A DNA stretch of 48,244 bases from an uncultured Faecalibaculum sp. (GTDB lineage Bacteria; Bacillota_I; Bacilli_A; Erysipelotrichales; Erysipelotrichaceae): the NCBI RefSeq assembly GCF_910588395.1, contig NZ_CAJUPA010000018.1:1-48244 (forward strand), read 5' to 3'. The first letter of the stretch is position 1. Each line of letters begins with the position of its first letter. Position numbers and translations under genes: made by a program. Below are positions 17,889-26,723 of this stretch, piece by piece. The notes below the pieces were generated by a model. The model ran no database searches, was not told the origin of the DNA, and worked only from the letters and a program-made list of their open reading frames with translations.

Positions 17889-18218
17889 TTAAAACAAGAA
17901 CCCTACGACTTCGATTTCGATGGACTCGGGTTTGTAGTCCGTCATGTACGAAATGCTTTCAAAGATCTGGTTCTGCAGGCTTGCGCAGATATCTGTGACA
18001 TTCGTGTTGTACTGGATCTTCACCGGAACCGTCAGCCACAGCTGATTGTCTTCGATTTTTGTCTGCACACCGCCCTTGAACGGTTTTGATCCCTCGAACA
18101 GCTGCACATTTTCCATCTCATCGATCACATTCGTGGCAATGGTGGAAAACACGCTCCGGTTCAGGTTGATCGTTCCCAGAGAATCTCTGGAAGGTAACTG
18201 TATAAATTCTTTTGCCAT
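17889..18218 (-). CDS. Asp23/Gls24-family envelope stress protein
   Basis: A 109-residue Asp23-domain protein. The domain shows as GTINLNRSVFSTIATNVIDE, then QLWLTVPVKIQYNTNVTDIC and a C-terminal IEIEVVGFLF. Members are small cytoplasmic proteins linked to envelope homeostasis and alkaline stress, often encoded just before nusB in Bacillota. It has a clear promoter and its own terminator, which suggests high, partly independent expression. Confidence 0.88.
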   Translation of the reverse strand: MAKEFIQLPSRDSLGTINLNRSVFSTIATNVIDEMENVQLFEGSKPFKGGVQTKIEDNQLWLTVPVKIQYNTNVTDICASLQNQIFESISYMTDYKPESIEIEVVGFLF

Positions 18219-18244
18219 GCTTTCACCTGTTTCTACGCAGTCAT

Positions 18245-18272
18245 TTTATACCACAATGAGCTTCCTTGTCAC
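18245..18272 (-). promoter_or_regulatory. Promoter of asp23
   Basis: On the minus strand GTGACA (18272-18267) and TATAAA (18250-18245) are 16 bases apart, about 27 bases upstream of the asp23 ATG. Confidence 0.6.
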
Positions 18273-18351
18273 GCACTGGTCCCGGATCGCGGCCTGCAGG
18301 GTGCATGGACCTGCTCTTTCGATGCCGATGAAGGCAGGGCATCATGATGCC

Positions 18352-19314
18352 TCAGGTTCCCGACTTCTCATCCGCAAAGATATGCAGCGGATCGGGATCA
18401 TGTCCCTGCAGCACCATCAGGGATCTCTCACGGTCCTGTTCCAGCTGCTGTTTCAGCTGCGCCGGACTCTCAAAGCGGATTTCCCCCCGGAGTCTTTCCG
18501 AAAAGAAGAAGCGGACCTGACGGTCATACAGATCCCCGGAAAAACCGAAAAGACAGGCTTCCAGCGTCTGATGCCCGTTGCCGAAGGTGGGATTGCTGCC
18601 CACATTGATCATGGCCGGATACATACCGGCATCTGTCCTGACAAAACCGGCATAGACACCCGCCGCAGGTATGATACAGCCGGGTTCCGGTTCCAGATTG
18701 GCGGTGGGAAATCCCAGAAGACGGCTGCCGCGACCGTATCCGTGCACCACCGTCCCCGGAATCGAGTAGTCCTGTTCCAGCATCCGGGCTGCAGCCTGCA
18801 CATCACCGGCCCGGATGGCTGCTTCGATGCGGGTGCTGGATATCTTGCCGTCTGTGTCCCTGACGGCTTCCACAACCGAATGCGCAAACCCGGCAGCCGC
18901 CAGAGACTGCACATCACCGGCATTCCGGGCGCCATAATGGAAATCAAACCCGGTGACTATGTAATCCGCATGCATCTGCTCCAGGACCCGGTGAAACCCA
19001 TCCGGGGAAAGAGCCGCAAAGGACCGGGTGAATTCCACAATGAGGAACAGATCCGCACCCAGCGTCCTGGCTGTCTGCTGACGGTCTGCCAGGGTCTGAA
19101 TGTGATCCAGCGGGTCGTCCGGGCGGAAAATCGTCCAGGGATCCGGATCAAAGGTCAGGACCCCCCAGGGCAGTCCCAGCTGTCTGGCCTTTTCGGCTGC
19201 CTCTTTCAGCAGAGCACGGTGTCCTTTGTGAAACCCGTCAAAGAATCCCGCTGCCAGAACCGAATGCGGCAGATCGGGAATATCTGTATAGGGAAACCGG
19301 CAGATCTTCATCAC
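18352..19314 (-). CDS. ribF: Bifunctional riboflavin kinase / FAD synthetase RibF
   Basis: A 320-residue two-domain enzyme that makes FMN and then FAD. The N-terminal adenylyltransferase domain has the HIGH-like motif GFFDGFHKGH at about 23-32. The C-terminal flavokinase domain has GYGRGSRLLGFPTANL near 195. Length is normal. The ATG overlaps the truB stop by four bases, a common pairing in Bacillota. No T-run terminator was seen after it. Confidence 0.95.
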   Translation of the reverse strand: MMKICRFPYTDIPDLPHSVLAAGFFDGFHKGHRALLKEAAEKARQLGLPWGVLTFDPDPWTIFRPDDPLDHIQTLADRQQTARTLGADLFLIVEFTRSFAALSPDGFHRVLEQMHADYIVTGFDFHYGARNAGDVQSLAAAGFAHSVVEAVRDTDGKISSTRIEAAIRAGDVQAAARMLEQDYSIPGTVVHGYGRGSRLLGFPTANLEPEPGCIIPAAGVYAGFVRTDAGMYPAMINVGSNPTFGNGHQTLEACLFGFSGDLYDRQVRFFFSERLRGEIRFESPAQLKQQLEQDRERSLMVLQGHDPDPLHIFADEKSGT

Positions 19315-20165
19315 CAGAGCCCCCTGGCACAGGCAAACACATCCCCGTGGTCCCGGTCATAGACAGCCAGTGCATGTCCGTTTTCATCCAGAATCAGCAC
19401 TCTGTCTTCTTCCAGATCAAGATGAAGATGCCTGCCGTTGCGTACATCCTGCAGTGAAACCTGATCTGCGCCGATCTGCGGCAGGGCGTCAAGGGCGGTT
19501 TCCACGGGATGAATCCGGTGCATTTCCTGGTCCAGGCTTTCCGCCTGCTCCAGTGTGAATCCTCCGGCTCTGGTCCGCCGCAGCGACTGCATGTGACCGC
19601 AGTTCCCTGTGGCTCTGGCCACATCCCGGCACAGCGCCCGGATGTAGGTGCCGGAGGAACAGGCGACCCGGAATGTCAGGGATTCCTCATCCAGCACTTC
19701 GGTTTCATAAATGGTCACATCCGCATAGACCGGCGGGACTTCCTTCCCCTGTCTCTGATACTCCAGAAGCTTCTTGCCGGCGATTTTCTTGGCGGAAGTG
19801 GCAGGCACCAGCTGATGCTGCCGGCCTTCAAACTCCTTCAGCACCGCCGCCAGAGAGAAGTCCCGGTTCACCGGTTTTTCGCAGGTCACCTGGCCGGTGG
19901 CATCATCCGTGTCTGTTTCCGTTCCCAGAGCCAGCCGGGCAATGTATTCCTTGTCTGTATCCGGGAAAAACTGCAGACACTTGGCTGCCTTGCCTGCCAG
20001 GATCACCAGCACTCCGGATGCGTCCGGATCCAGTGTGCCGGTATGGCCGAATTTTTTCTGTTTATACTTGCGGCGAAGCCGGGCAATGACATCGTGACTT
20101 GTCATACCGGCCGGCTTGTCGATCACCAGAATCCCGTCCAGAGATTCTGTCTGTTTTTCTTTCAT
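19311..20165 (-). CDS. truB: tRNA pseudouridine55 synthase TruB
   Basis: A 284-residue enzyme that converts U55 of the tRNA T-loop to pseudouridine. The catalytic aspartate is D46 in GHTGTLDPDASGVL, preceded by DKPAGMTSHDV. The C-terminal part carries a PUA-like RNA-binding region. A longer frame opens at 20216, but the start at 20165 gives the usual short lead before the DGILVIDKPAG strand. It is divergent from ttcA. Confidence 0.95.
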   Translation of the reverse strand: MKEKQTESLDGILVIDKPAGMTSHDVIARLRRKYKQKKFGHTGTLDPDASGVLVILAGKAAKCLQFFPDTDKEYIARLALGTETDTDDATGQVTCEKPVNRDFSLAAVLKEFEGRQHQLVPATSAKKIAGKKLLEYQRQGKEVPPVYADVTIYETEVLDEESLTFRVACSSGTYIRALCRDVARATGNCGHMQSLRRTRAGGFTLEQAESLDQEMHRIHPVETALDALPQIGADQVSLQDVRNGRHLHLDLEEDRVLILDENGHALAVYDRDHGDVFACARGLW

Positions 20166-20282
20166 CGCTATCACCGTTCCTATTTTACCGGTTTTGTTCC
20201 CGGATGAAAGACGCATTCGCCCGCGGCTTTACCTTTGCGGACAATCCTGTCAGAATCTGTGGGAACAAGGAAGGATACAACC

Positions 20283-21047
20283 ATGAAAATACAGACCATT
20301 CTCCGGGGCATCCGGCAGGCAGACAAACGGTTCGGGCTGATCCAGCCCGGTGACAAAATCGCAGTGGCACTGTCCGGCGGCAAGGACAGCATGCTGCTGC
20401 TCACAGCCCTGCGGCAGTACCAGAAATTCCCCCATACGGATTTTGAGCTGGTGGGAATTCACGTGGATGTGGGATTCGAGGAATTCGACCATGATCTGAT
20501 GACAGAGTACTGCCGGAAAAACGACCTGCCGCTGCATATCGAAAAAACCAGGATTTTCCCGATCCTGCAGCTGGAGAAAAACCGCGGGACACAGGGACAG
20601 ATCCAGTGTTCCCTCTGTTCGAAGCTGAAAAAGGGAGTCCTCTTTGAAACCGCAAAAAAGCTGGGCTGCAGCAAGGTCGCCTTCGGCCACCATGCCGATG
20701 ATGCCATAGAGACATTTTTCATGAACATGATCCACGGATCCAAAGCCGCCACCTTCCAGCCGCTGCAGTACATGTCCCGGATGCAGATGGATCTGATCCG
20801 GCCCATGGTGCTGCTGCGGGAAAGCGAGATCATTCAGGCCTGTCAGGACAACGGGATCCCCAGCGTTCGCCGCGTCTGCCCCAATGACGGCTTCACCCAG
20901 CGTCAGAGCATCAAGGATGACCTGGAACTGGTCTACCGCAAGTATCCCATGGCCCGGGACAACTTCCTGACGGTTCTCTCCAACTGGGATGAATCCGGAT
21001 TCTGGCATGATGCGGCCGGTTCTGGAAACAGACCGGATCAGGACTGA
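20283..21047 (+). CDS. ttcA: TtcA-type tRNA 2-thiocytidine synthetase
   Basis: A 254-residue PP-loop ATPase. The PP loop is SGGKDS at 31-36; C109 and C112 in CSLCSKLKKG, together with a later cysteine in RRVCPNDG, match the three cysteines that hold the iron-sulfur cluster in TtcA. The enzyme thiolates C32 in certain tRNAs. The start at 20283 follows GAAGGATACAACC; the frame is open 16 codons further upstream. Members are hard to separate from the related TtuA group by eye, but the CxxC position fits TtcA. Confidence 0.85.
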   Translation: MKIQTILRGIRQADKRFGLIQPGDKIAVALSGGKDSMLLLTALRQYQKFPHTDFELVGIHVDVGFEEFDHDLMTEYCRKNDLPLHIEKTRIFPILQLEKNRGTQGQIQCSLCSKLKKGVLFETAKKLGCSKVAFGHHADDAIETFFMNMIHGSKAATFQPLQYMSRMQMDLIRPMVLLRESEIIQACQDNGIPSVRRVCPNDGFTQRQSIKDDLELVYRKYPMARDNFLTVLSNWDESGFWHDAAGSGNRPDQD

Positions 21048-21090
21048 GGCCAGTCTGCTTTCCGTCAGGACCACAGTTCAAAATCCGGCC

Positions 21091-21116
21091 AGCTGCCCGT
21101 TTCCGGCAGCTTTTTT
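21091..21116 (+). terminator. Terminator of ttcA
   Basis: A seven-base stem, AGCTGCC with GGCAGCT, followed by T, 43 bases after the ttcA stop. Confidence 0.75.
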
Positions 21117-21194
21117 CGTCCCGCTGCCTGCGGTTTCCTGGCAGATGTCAGCAATGTAAGAGACCGGACAGTCCGGACAGGATACGATGCAGCC

Positions 21195-22196
21195 ATGAAC
21201 GAGTATATTCAGGTGATCCGGGATTCCTTTGTCTGGTTTCCCTTTGTCGCGCTGCTGTTTACAGCGCCCTATGCATTCTACAACTACCACAAATACGGAT
21301 CTCTGTGGTCTTTCCGGATTCTGGTGGTCTATTCTCTGATTCTGTATCTCATGACGGTGTATTTCCTCGTGATCCTGCCCCTTCCCAGCCGGGAAGCTGT
21401 GACACACATGACCGGCCGGGAAATGAATCTGGATCTCTTCGGCGTCCTGCGGGATTTCCTGAAGGAAATGCCCTCTCATGGCATCTGGCACAATCCCGCC
21501 CTGTGGCAGTTTGCCTTCAACATCCTGATGCTGGTGCCGCTGGGCATGTACCTGCGGTACTGGTTCGGGTTCAGTCTGGGAAAAAGCCTTCTGATCTCCT
21601 TTGGCCTGTCGCTGTTCTTCGAGCTGACACAGCTTTCGGGTCTGTATGGACTGTATCCCCGCCCCTACCGGCTCTTCGATGTGGATGACCTGCTGGCCAA
21701 CACGCTGGGCGGCCTGCTGGGATGGGTGGTGATGGGACCAGTAATGAAAATCCTGCCCGCCCGGTCCCAGGTGGATGCCGCCAGTCTCAAAGCCGGTGAA
21801 CACGTCTCGGCTCTTCGCAGGATTCTGGCCGCCTTTGTGGATGGACTGTGCCTGGTTTTCACAGTCTTCTGGTGCGGTCGCTGGTGGCCGGAGATGATCA
21901 CGCTGTATATCCTGATCTCCATGGCCTGCGGACGTACCCTGGGGATGATGACTGTTTCTTTGCAGGTGGAATCCGGTCACGGGCTCACCGGCCGGCTGCT
22001 GCGGGGTATATTCAGTCTGGCAGGGCTGCTCTGGCTGCCGCTGCTGGCTGCCAGACTGTGGTTCCCCTTTGATTTTGCCGGGATCCTGTTCTGGCTGCTG
22101 CTGTGTCTGAAGGAATCAGCGGATCTGATCACCGGACACGATCCCTGGTATGACACCTGGACAGACAGCAGAATTGTTTCTTCCATCCGCCAGTGA
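21195..22196 (+). CDS. VanZ-RDD fusion membrane protein
   Basis: A 333-residue integral membrane protein with two recognisable parts. Residues 1-190 form a VanZ-like domain with about five helices; the diagnostic segment is LFFELTQLSGLYGLYPRPYR followed by FDVDDLLANTLGGLLG. Residues about 200-315 resemble an RDD domain: RRILAAFVDGL, then GRTLGMMTVSLQVE and RLLRG. VanZ proteins are linked to low-level teicoplanin resistance in some bacteria; the function of this fusion is unknown. A perfect CCGGAC-A-GTCCGG palindrome lies at 21164-21176 just upstream. It is 12 bases from the next gene. Confidence 0.82.
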   Translation: MNEYIQVIRDSFVWFPFVALLFTAPYAFYNYHKYGSLWSFRILVVYSLILYLMTVYFLVILPLPSREAVTHMTGREMNLDLFGVLRDFLKEMPSHGIWHNPALWQFAFNILMLVPLGMYLRYWFGFSLGKSLLISFGLSLFFELTQLSGLYGLYPRPYRLFDVDDLLANTLGGLLGWVVMGPVMKILPARSQVDAASLKAGEHVSALRRILAAFVDGLCLVFTVFWCGRWWPEMITLYILISMACGRTLGMMTVSLQVESGHGLTGRLLRGIFSLAGLLWLPLLAARLWFPFDFAGILFWLLLCLKESADLITGHDPWYDTWTDSRIVSSIRQ

Positions 22197-22208
22197 TAGA
22201 TTGATTTC

Positions 22209-23009
22209 ATGGTGAAAAGTGAAAGAAAGACTCTCTCCAACGGGGTGACTGTGCCAGCCATCGGGTTCGGCACCTATCTGCTGGACAACGCACAGGCTGC
22301 ATCCTGCGTGCTGGATGCGATTCAAGATGGATACCGTCTGATTGACGGTGCTTCGTTTTATCACAACGAAACCGGCGTGGGTCAGGGACTTTGTCAGGCG
22401 ATGGATGAGGGCGCGAAACGCGAAGACCTGTTTGTCACCAGCAAGGTGTGGAAAGACGCCATGGGGTATGAACAGACACTGGAAAGTTTCGAAAAAAGCC
22501 TGGCGGATCTGGGACTGGAGTATCTGGATCTGTACCTGATTCACTGGCCCTCCGGGGATCCGGAACTGGACCGCTCCACCTGGCAGGCGCTGATCGACCT
22601 GTACAAAGCCGGCAGGGTCCGGGCCATTGGCGTATCCAACTTCATGCCGGAAAACCTGCTGCCGCTGTTTGACATGGAAATCGTTCCCATGGTCAACCAG
22701 ATCATGGTTCATCCGGGATGGAAGCAGGAAACTGTGACGGATTTCTGCCGGCAGCACGGAATTCAGGTCATGGCCTGGAGCCCTCTGGGGCGGGGCCGGG
22801 TGCTGAACAATCATCTGCTCCGGCAGCTGGCACAGGAACACGGAAAATCGCCGGCGCAGATCTGCCTGCGCTGGGAGATCCAGAAAGGATTCATTCCCAT
22901 TCCCAAATCCGCCAATGCCGCCAGGATCCGGGAAAATCTGGATGTCTTCGATTTTGAACTGACACCGGACCAGATGCAGGCACTGGATTCCCTGCCGCCT
23001 ATGGAATGA
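22209..23009 (+). CDS. Aldo/keto reductase
   Basis: A 266-residue NADPH-dependent oxidoreductase of the AKR superfamily. The catalytic tetrad is complete: D46 and Y51 in LIDGASFYHNE, K79 in VTSKVWKD and H112 in LYLIHWPSGD. C-terminal IPIPKSANAARIREN is the NADP-binding signature. It resembles the AKR5 (2,5-diketogluconate reductase-like) group found widely in Bacillota; the natural substrate is unknown. The ribosome-binding site is weak, so translation may depend on coupling to the VanZ-RDD gene 12 bases upstream. Confidence 0.92.
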   Translation: MVKSERKTLSNGVTVPAIGFGTYLLDNAQAASCVLDAIQDGYRLIDGASFYHNETGVGQGLCQAMDEGAKREDLFVTSKVWKDAMGYEQTLESFEKSLADLGLEYLDLYLIHWPSGDPELDRSTWQALIDLYKAGRVRAIGVSNFMPENLLPLFDMEIVPMVNQIMVHPGWKQETVTDFCRQHGIQVMAWSPLGRGRVLNNHLLRQLAQEHGKSPAQICLRWEIQKGFIPIPKSANAARIRENLDVFDFELTPDQMQALDSLPPME

Positions 23010-23020
23010 AGACAGACGCA

Positions 23021-23077
23021 AAACAGGATCTGTACGGGAAAAAGAACACATTCCCGAAAACAGATCCTGTTTTTTTC
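23021..23077 (+). terminator. Terminator after the aldo/keto reductase
   Basis: An 11-base stem, ACAGGATCTGT with its complement (23060-23070), 26-base loop, then a seven-T run. Confidence 0.85.
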
Positions 23078-23117
23078 TTGGCTGCACGCAGACCGGGCGA
23101 ACCGGAACATAGGGGGC

Positions 23118-23148
23118 AAAAAAAGGAGAGGACTGGTGAATCCTCTCC
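23118..23148 (-). terminator. Terminator of the 6S RNA candidate
   Basis: On the minus strand GGAGAGGA and TCCTCTCC form a perfect eight-base stem followed by seven T. Confidence 0.85.
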
Positions 23149-23317
23149 GCCTTATTTCGCACAAATACCCAAGAACTGAGATTTTTCCCTGTATCTACAG
23201 GTGGGCTGACTGTGTCTGATTTTAGGATCCCGGCAACGTAGTCGGTATTCAACACAAACAGGCAACGTCCGTCTGCCCGTATCTCTTCATGTAGGAAAAA
23301 CTGTATTATCCTTGGGC
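23118..23317 (-). ncRNA. ssrS: Candidate 6S RNA
   Basis: No protein frame fits this stretch, yet it has its own minus-strand promoter and a strong terminator about 200 bases later, the size of 6S RNA. The ends can pair: GUGCCCAAGGA near the 5' end with UUCUUGGGUAU near the 3' end gives an 11-pair closing stem. Inside it, UUUUUCC pairs with GGGAAAAA, CUACA with UGUAG, and GGGCAGAC with GUCAGCCC, giving a long rod with internal bubbles as 6S needs to mimic an open promoter. It follows hisS-aspS, near which 6S-1 also lies in Bacillus subtilis as I recall it. Other structured RNAs are possible; no tmRNA, SRP or RNase P hallmark was seen. Confidence 0.55.
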
Positions 23318-23323
23318 ACATCC

Positions 23324-23352
23324 ATCATAGTAAATTCGGGTTTGGAATACAA
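23324..23352 (-). promoter_or_regulatory. Promoter of the 6S RNA candidate
   Basis: On the minus strand TTGTAT (23352-23347) and TATGAT (23329-23324) are exactly 17 bases apart. It points to a start near 23317, immediately before the predicted closing stem. The 150 bases between it and the aspS terminator show nothing recognisable. Confidence 0.6.
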
Positions 23353-23503
23353 GCCAAATTCTTATGTATTGTAACCGGTATAACATTCAACAATTTCCGG
23401 CACCGGATGGACCAGCCGCTGTTCTCCTGTCATGGCCGGCCGGTCCCGCACCGCTGCCTTTGATGCCCTGTCAGGGCGCAGCCCATCGGCATGAACCGGT
23501 TCG

Positions 23504-23542
23504 AAAAAAAGCCTGATTCCGGCAGAACCGGTTTCAGGCCTT
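23504..23542 (-). terminator. Terminator of hisS-aspS
   Basis: On the minus strand AAGGCCTGAAACCGG and CCGGAATCAGGCTT form a long stem with small mismatches, followed by a T-run. It starts 14 bases after the aspS stop. Confidence 0.8.
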
Positions 23543-23556
23543 GATGCCGCTCTGAA

Positions 23557-25281
23557 TCAGTCAGAGACCACGGCGAGCTTCAGTTCGTCCAGCTGTGCCT
23601 GGTCCACAGGTGTGGGGGCTTTGGACATGGGATCGTTGGCAGCGGCGTTTTTCGGGAAGGCAATCACATCCCGGATGGAATCGCTGCCGGTAAGGATCAT
23701 GGCAATGCGGTCCAGACCGAAGGCCAGTCCACCGTGCGGCGGGGTACCGTACTGGAAGGCATCAATGAAGAAGCCGAACTTTTTGCGGATGTCCTCATCA
23801 GACAGTCCCAGGATCTCGAAGATCTGTTTCTGCAGCTTGTTGTCATGGATACGCAGGCTGCCGCCTCCCAGCTCGTACCCGTTGAGGACGATGTCATAGG
23901 CGTTGGCTTTCACGGCGCCGGGGTCGGATTCCAGCAGCGGGATATCCTCGGCTTTGGGCTGAGTGAAGGGGTGGTGGCAGGCGGTCCAGCGGTTTTCCTC
24001 TTCGCTCCACTCGAACATCGGGAAATCCACGACCCAGAGGAAGGAGAACTCGTCTTTTTTCTTCAGACCCATGATGGACCCCAGTTCGTTCCGCAAAGCA
24101 CCCAGAGCCGTGACGGTTTTCAGCCAGGGGCCGGAGACGATGAACCAGGCGTCCCCTTCCTGCATGTTTTCCAGCAGGGCGGCTTTTTCTGCATCAGTGA
24201 GGAATTTCGCAGCGGAGCCATGGAGCTGGCCGTCCTGGACTTTCAGCACCACCAGACCGGAGCCGCCGTTTTTCTTCACGACTTCGGTGTACTTCTTGAT
24301 GTCCTTGTTGGACAGATGTTCCAGTCCCTTCACCTGGATGCCCTTGATGGCTTCGGCATCCTTGAAGACAGCAAATTCCGTGCTGGCAAACAGATCCTTC
24401 AGATCCTGGAACTCCATGCCGAAGCGGTCATCCGGTTTGTCGGAGCCGTAGGTGTTCATGGCGTCGGTCCAGGTGATCTGGCGCAGGGGCAGCTGCAGAT
24501 CGAGGCCCTTGACGTCTTTCATGAGCTTCTGCAGCATTTCTTCCATCATGCCCATGATTTCCTGCTCATCCAGGAAGCTGGTTTCCAGATCCACCTGGGT
24601 GAAGTCGGTCTGCCGGTCTGCCCGCAGGTCTTCATCCCGGAAGCAGCGGGCGAACTGATAGTACCGTTCCAGGCCGGCGATCATGAGCAGCTGCTTGTAC
24701 AGCTGGGGTGACTGCGGCAGGGCGTAGAAGCTGCCGGGGTGCACGCGGCTGGGAACGAGATAGTCCCGGGCGCCTTCCGGGGTGCTTTTGCCCAGCATCG
24801 GGGTTTCCACTTCAATGAACCCGTGATTGTCCAGATACTCCCGCATGGACCGGACAATGGCGGCGCGTTCCATGAGGCGTTTCTGCATCAGGGGACGGCG
24901 CAGGTCCAGGTAGCGGTACTGCATCCGGGTGTCTTCCAGGGCATCGGTCTGATCGGCAATGATCAGCGGGGTGGTGGCGGCACTGTTGACGATGTCGAAG
25001 TCCGTGACTTCCACCTCCACATCTCCGGTGGGAAGCTCGGGGTTTTTGCTGGCGCGTTCGCGCACAACGCCCTTTACGTGCAGGATGTATTCGTTGCGGA
25101 CATCTTTGACCGCATCTTTTTTGTCTTCGTCAAAGACCAGCTGGCAGATCCCCGTCCGGTCCCGCAGGTCAATGAAGCACAGCTGGCCGAAGTTCCGTTT
25201 TTTGGATACCCAGCCCACCAGCTCCACAGCCTGGCCGATGTGTTCCGGGCGCAGTGTCCCGTTTTCAATGGTTCGCATCAT
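23557..25281 (-). CDS. aspS: Aspartyl-tRNA synthetase
   Basis: A 574-residue class IIb aminoacyl-tRNA synthetase of the bacterial type. It has the OB-fold anticodon-binding domain first, class II motif 2 as RCFRDEDLRADRQTDFTQVD near 215, the inserted GAD domain, and motif 3 as GLAFGLDRIAMIL near 525. The frame is open to 25335, but that part lies within hisS. GGAG before the double ATG fixes the start at 25281 or 25278. It begins four bases after hisS, forming the common hisS-aspS pair. Confidence 0.96.
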   Translation of the reverse strand: MMRTIENGTLRPEHIGQAVELVGWVSKKRNFGQLCFIDLRDRTGICQLVFDEDKKDAVKDVRNEYILHVKGVVRERASKNPELPTGDVEVEVTDFDIVNSAATTPLIIADQTDALEDTRMQYRYLDLRRPLMQKRLMERAAIVRSMREYLDNHGFIEVETPMLGKSTPEGARDYLVPSRVHPGSFYALPQSPQLYKQLLMIAGLERYYQFARCFRDEDLRADRQTDFTQVDLETSFLDEQEIMGMMEEMLQKLMKDVKGLDLQLPLRQITWTDAMNTYGSDKPDDRFGMEFQDLKDLFASTEFAVFKDAEAIKGIQVKGLEHLSNKDIKKYTEVVKKNGGSGLVVLKVQDGQLHGSAAKFLTDAEKAALLENMQEGDAWFIVSGPWLKTVTALGALRNELGSIMGLKKKDEFSFLWVVDFPMFEWSEEENRWTACHHPFTQPKAEDIPLLESDPGAVKANAYDIVLNGYELGGGSLRIHDNKLQKQIFEILGLSDEDIRKKFGFFIDAFQYGTPPHGGLAFGLDRIAMILTGSDSIRDVIAFPKNAAANDPMSKAPTPVDQAQLDELKLAVVSD

Positions 25282-25285
25282 AGTG

Positions 25286-26629
25286 TCATTCTCCCCGGCA
25301 TGCCTCGCACTGGCAGCCTTCTTCGTGTCCTTCATGGTGATGGCCGTGTTCGCCGGCAGCTTCCTGACCGTCCAGGTATTCGATCAGCGCCCCGGCCTGC
25401 ACGGTTTCCTGGGTCTGGTCGGCCACATTCTTGACGGTGACAGCCTGCTGTTCAAACTCCCGCGTGCCGATGATGAGCACATGCTTTGCATGGGCGCGGT
25501 CAGCGGCTTTGAACTGGCCTTTGAATCCCCTGCCCTGGAAATCCATGTCCGCCTGGTAGCCCGCTGCCCGCAGGGCGGTGAGCACTTCGAAGGCGAAGAG
25601 TCTGGCCTGCTCGTCCAGGACCATGACATAGCAGTCCACGCCGGCGGCTTCCTGCAGAGAAATGCCTTCTGCCTGCAGGGCGATCAGCAGCCGTTCCAGG
25701 CCCAGGGCCCAGCCAATGCCGGACATGCCTTCGGGTCCGCCGAAATACGGAATCAGGTTGTCATAGCGCCCGCCGGCCAGAACAGTGGACTGGGCGCCCA
25801 TTTCCCGGTTGAGCGACACGATTTCAAATACGGTGTGGGTATAGTAGTCCAGTCCCCGCACCAGGTCTTCTTCCACCTCATAGGGTATCTCCAGACGGTC
25901 CAGGATTTCGCAGACGGTCCGGAAGTAGGTCCGGGATTCTTCGTTGAGATAGTCGGACATTTTCGGTGCGTGTTTCATGCAGTCCAGGTCGTGGTCCACT
26001 TTGCAGTCCAGGATCCGCAGCGGATTCTGTTCATAACGGCGTTTGCAGTCGCCGCAGAGATCCTGCACATAGGGGGCAAAGTAGTCCTTCAGAGCCTGAC
26101 GGTAGGCGCTGCGGCTTTCATCGTCTCCCAGGGTGTTCAGCAGAATCCTGATATCGGACAGACCCAGGCTTTTCAGAATGGAGTAAGCCAGGACCATGAC
26201 TTCCGCATCCGCATAGGGACTTTTGGCGCCCAGGGATTCCACGCCGAACTGATTGAAGATCCGCAGGCGTCCTTTCTGCGGCCGTTCGTGCCGGGCCATG
26301 GGACCGAGGTAATACAGCTTGGCGGGCAGGTCCGGACTGGCATACAGTTTGTTTTCCACAAAGCTGCGGACCACGCCGGCAGTGCCCTCCGGGCGGATGG
26401 TGAGACTGGTTTTCGATCCGGGCAGGGTGAAGGTGTACATTTCCTTGTTCACCATGTCGCTGGAGTCGTTTTCGCGTTTGAACACATTGGTGTGTTCGAA
26501 GATCGGGGTCCGGATTTCCCGGAAATCATACAGGTAACAGAAATCCTTCAGGTGCTGTTCCAGCGCCTGCCAGGCCGGACTGTCATCCGGAAGAAGATCC
26601 GCGGTGCCCCGGGGGATCTGATAAGTCAT
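25286..26629 (-). CDS. hisS: Histidyl-tRNA synthetase with a His/Cys-rich tail
   Basis: A 447-residue class II synthetase. The histidine-specific motif is LVRGLDYYTHTVFE and motif 3 is GIGWALGLERLLI. AGGAGG seven bases before the ATG at 26629 supports this start. The protein is longer than the usual 415-430 because of an extra C-terminal tail after the anticodon-binding domain: its last 20 residues hold five histidines and three cysteines in a CxCxxC pattern (HGHHHEGHEEGCQCEAC). Such a tail could bind metal ions; that is inference. It heads the hisS-aspS operon. Confidence 0.95.
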   Translation of the reverse strand: MTYQIPRGTADLLPDDSPAWQALEQHLKDFCYLYDFREIRTPIFEHTNVFKRENDSSDMVNKEMYTFTLPGSKTSLTIRPEGTAGVVRSFVENKLYASPDLPAKLYYLGPMARHERPQKGRLRIFNQFGVESLGAKSPYADAEVMVLAYSILKSLGLSDIRILLNTLGDDESRSAYRQALKDYFAPYVQDLCGDCKRRYEQNPLRILDCKVDHDLDCMKHAPKMSDYLNEESRTYFRTVCEILDRLEIPYEVEEDLVRGLDYYTHTVFEIVSLNREMGAQSTVLAGGRYDNLIPYFGGPEGMSGIGWALGLERLLIALQAEGISLQEAAGVDCYVMVLDEQARLFAFEVLTALRAAGYQADMDFQGRGFKGQFKAADRAHAKHVLIIGTREFEQQAVTVKNVADQTQETVQAGALIEYLDGQEAAGEHGHHHEGHEEGCQCEACRGE

Positions 26630-26696
26630 GATGGTTCCTCCTGTCATGTATTGCAAACTGACTGCGGCTGATGGCCGGAGTATGGGCCTCCGGTAC

Positions 26697-26723
26697 AAAA
26701 AACGTCCCTGTCAGACAGGGACG
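26697..26723 (-). terminator. Terminator of the yebC-type gene
   Basis: On the minus strand CGTCCCTGT and ACAGGGACG form a nine-base stem with a three-base loop, followed by six T, 44 bases after the stop codon. Confidence 0.85.

Noticed and set aside
18338..18351. GGCATCATGATGCC palindrome at the end of ribF as a terminator
   Set aside because: The stem is only five pairs with a four-base loop and has no T-run.
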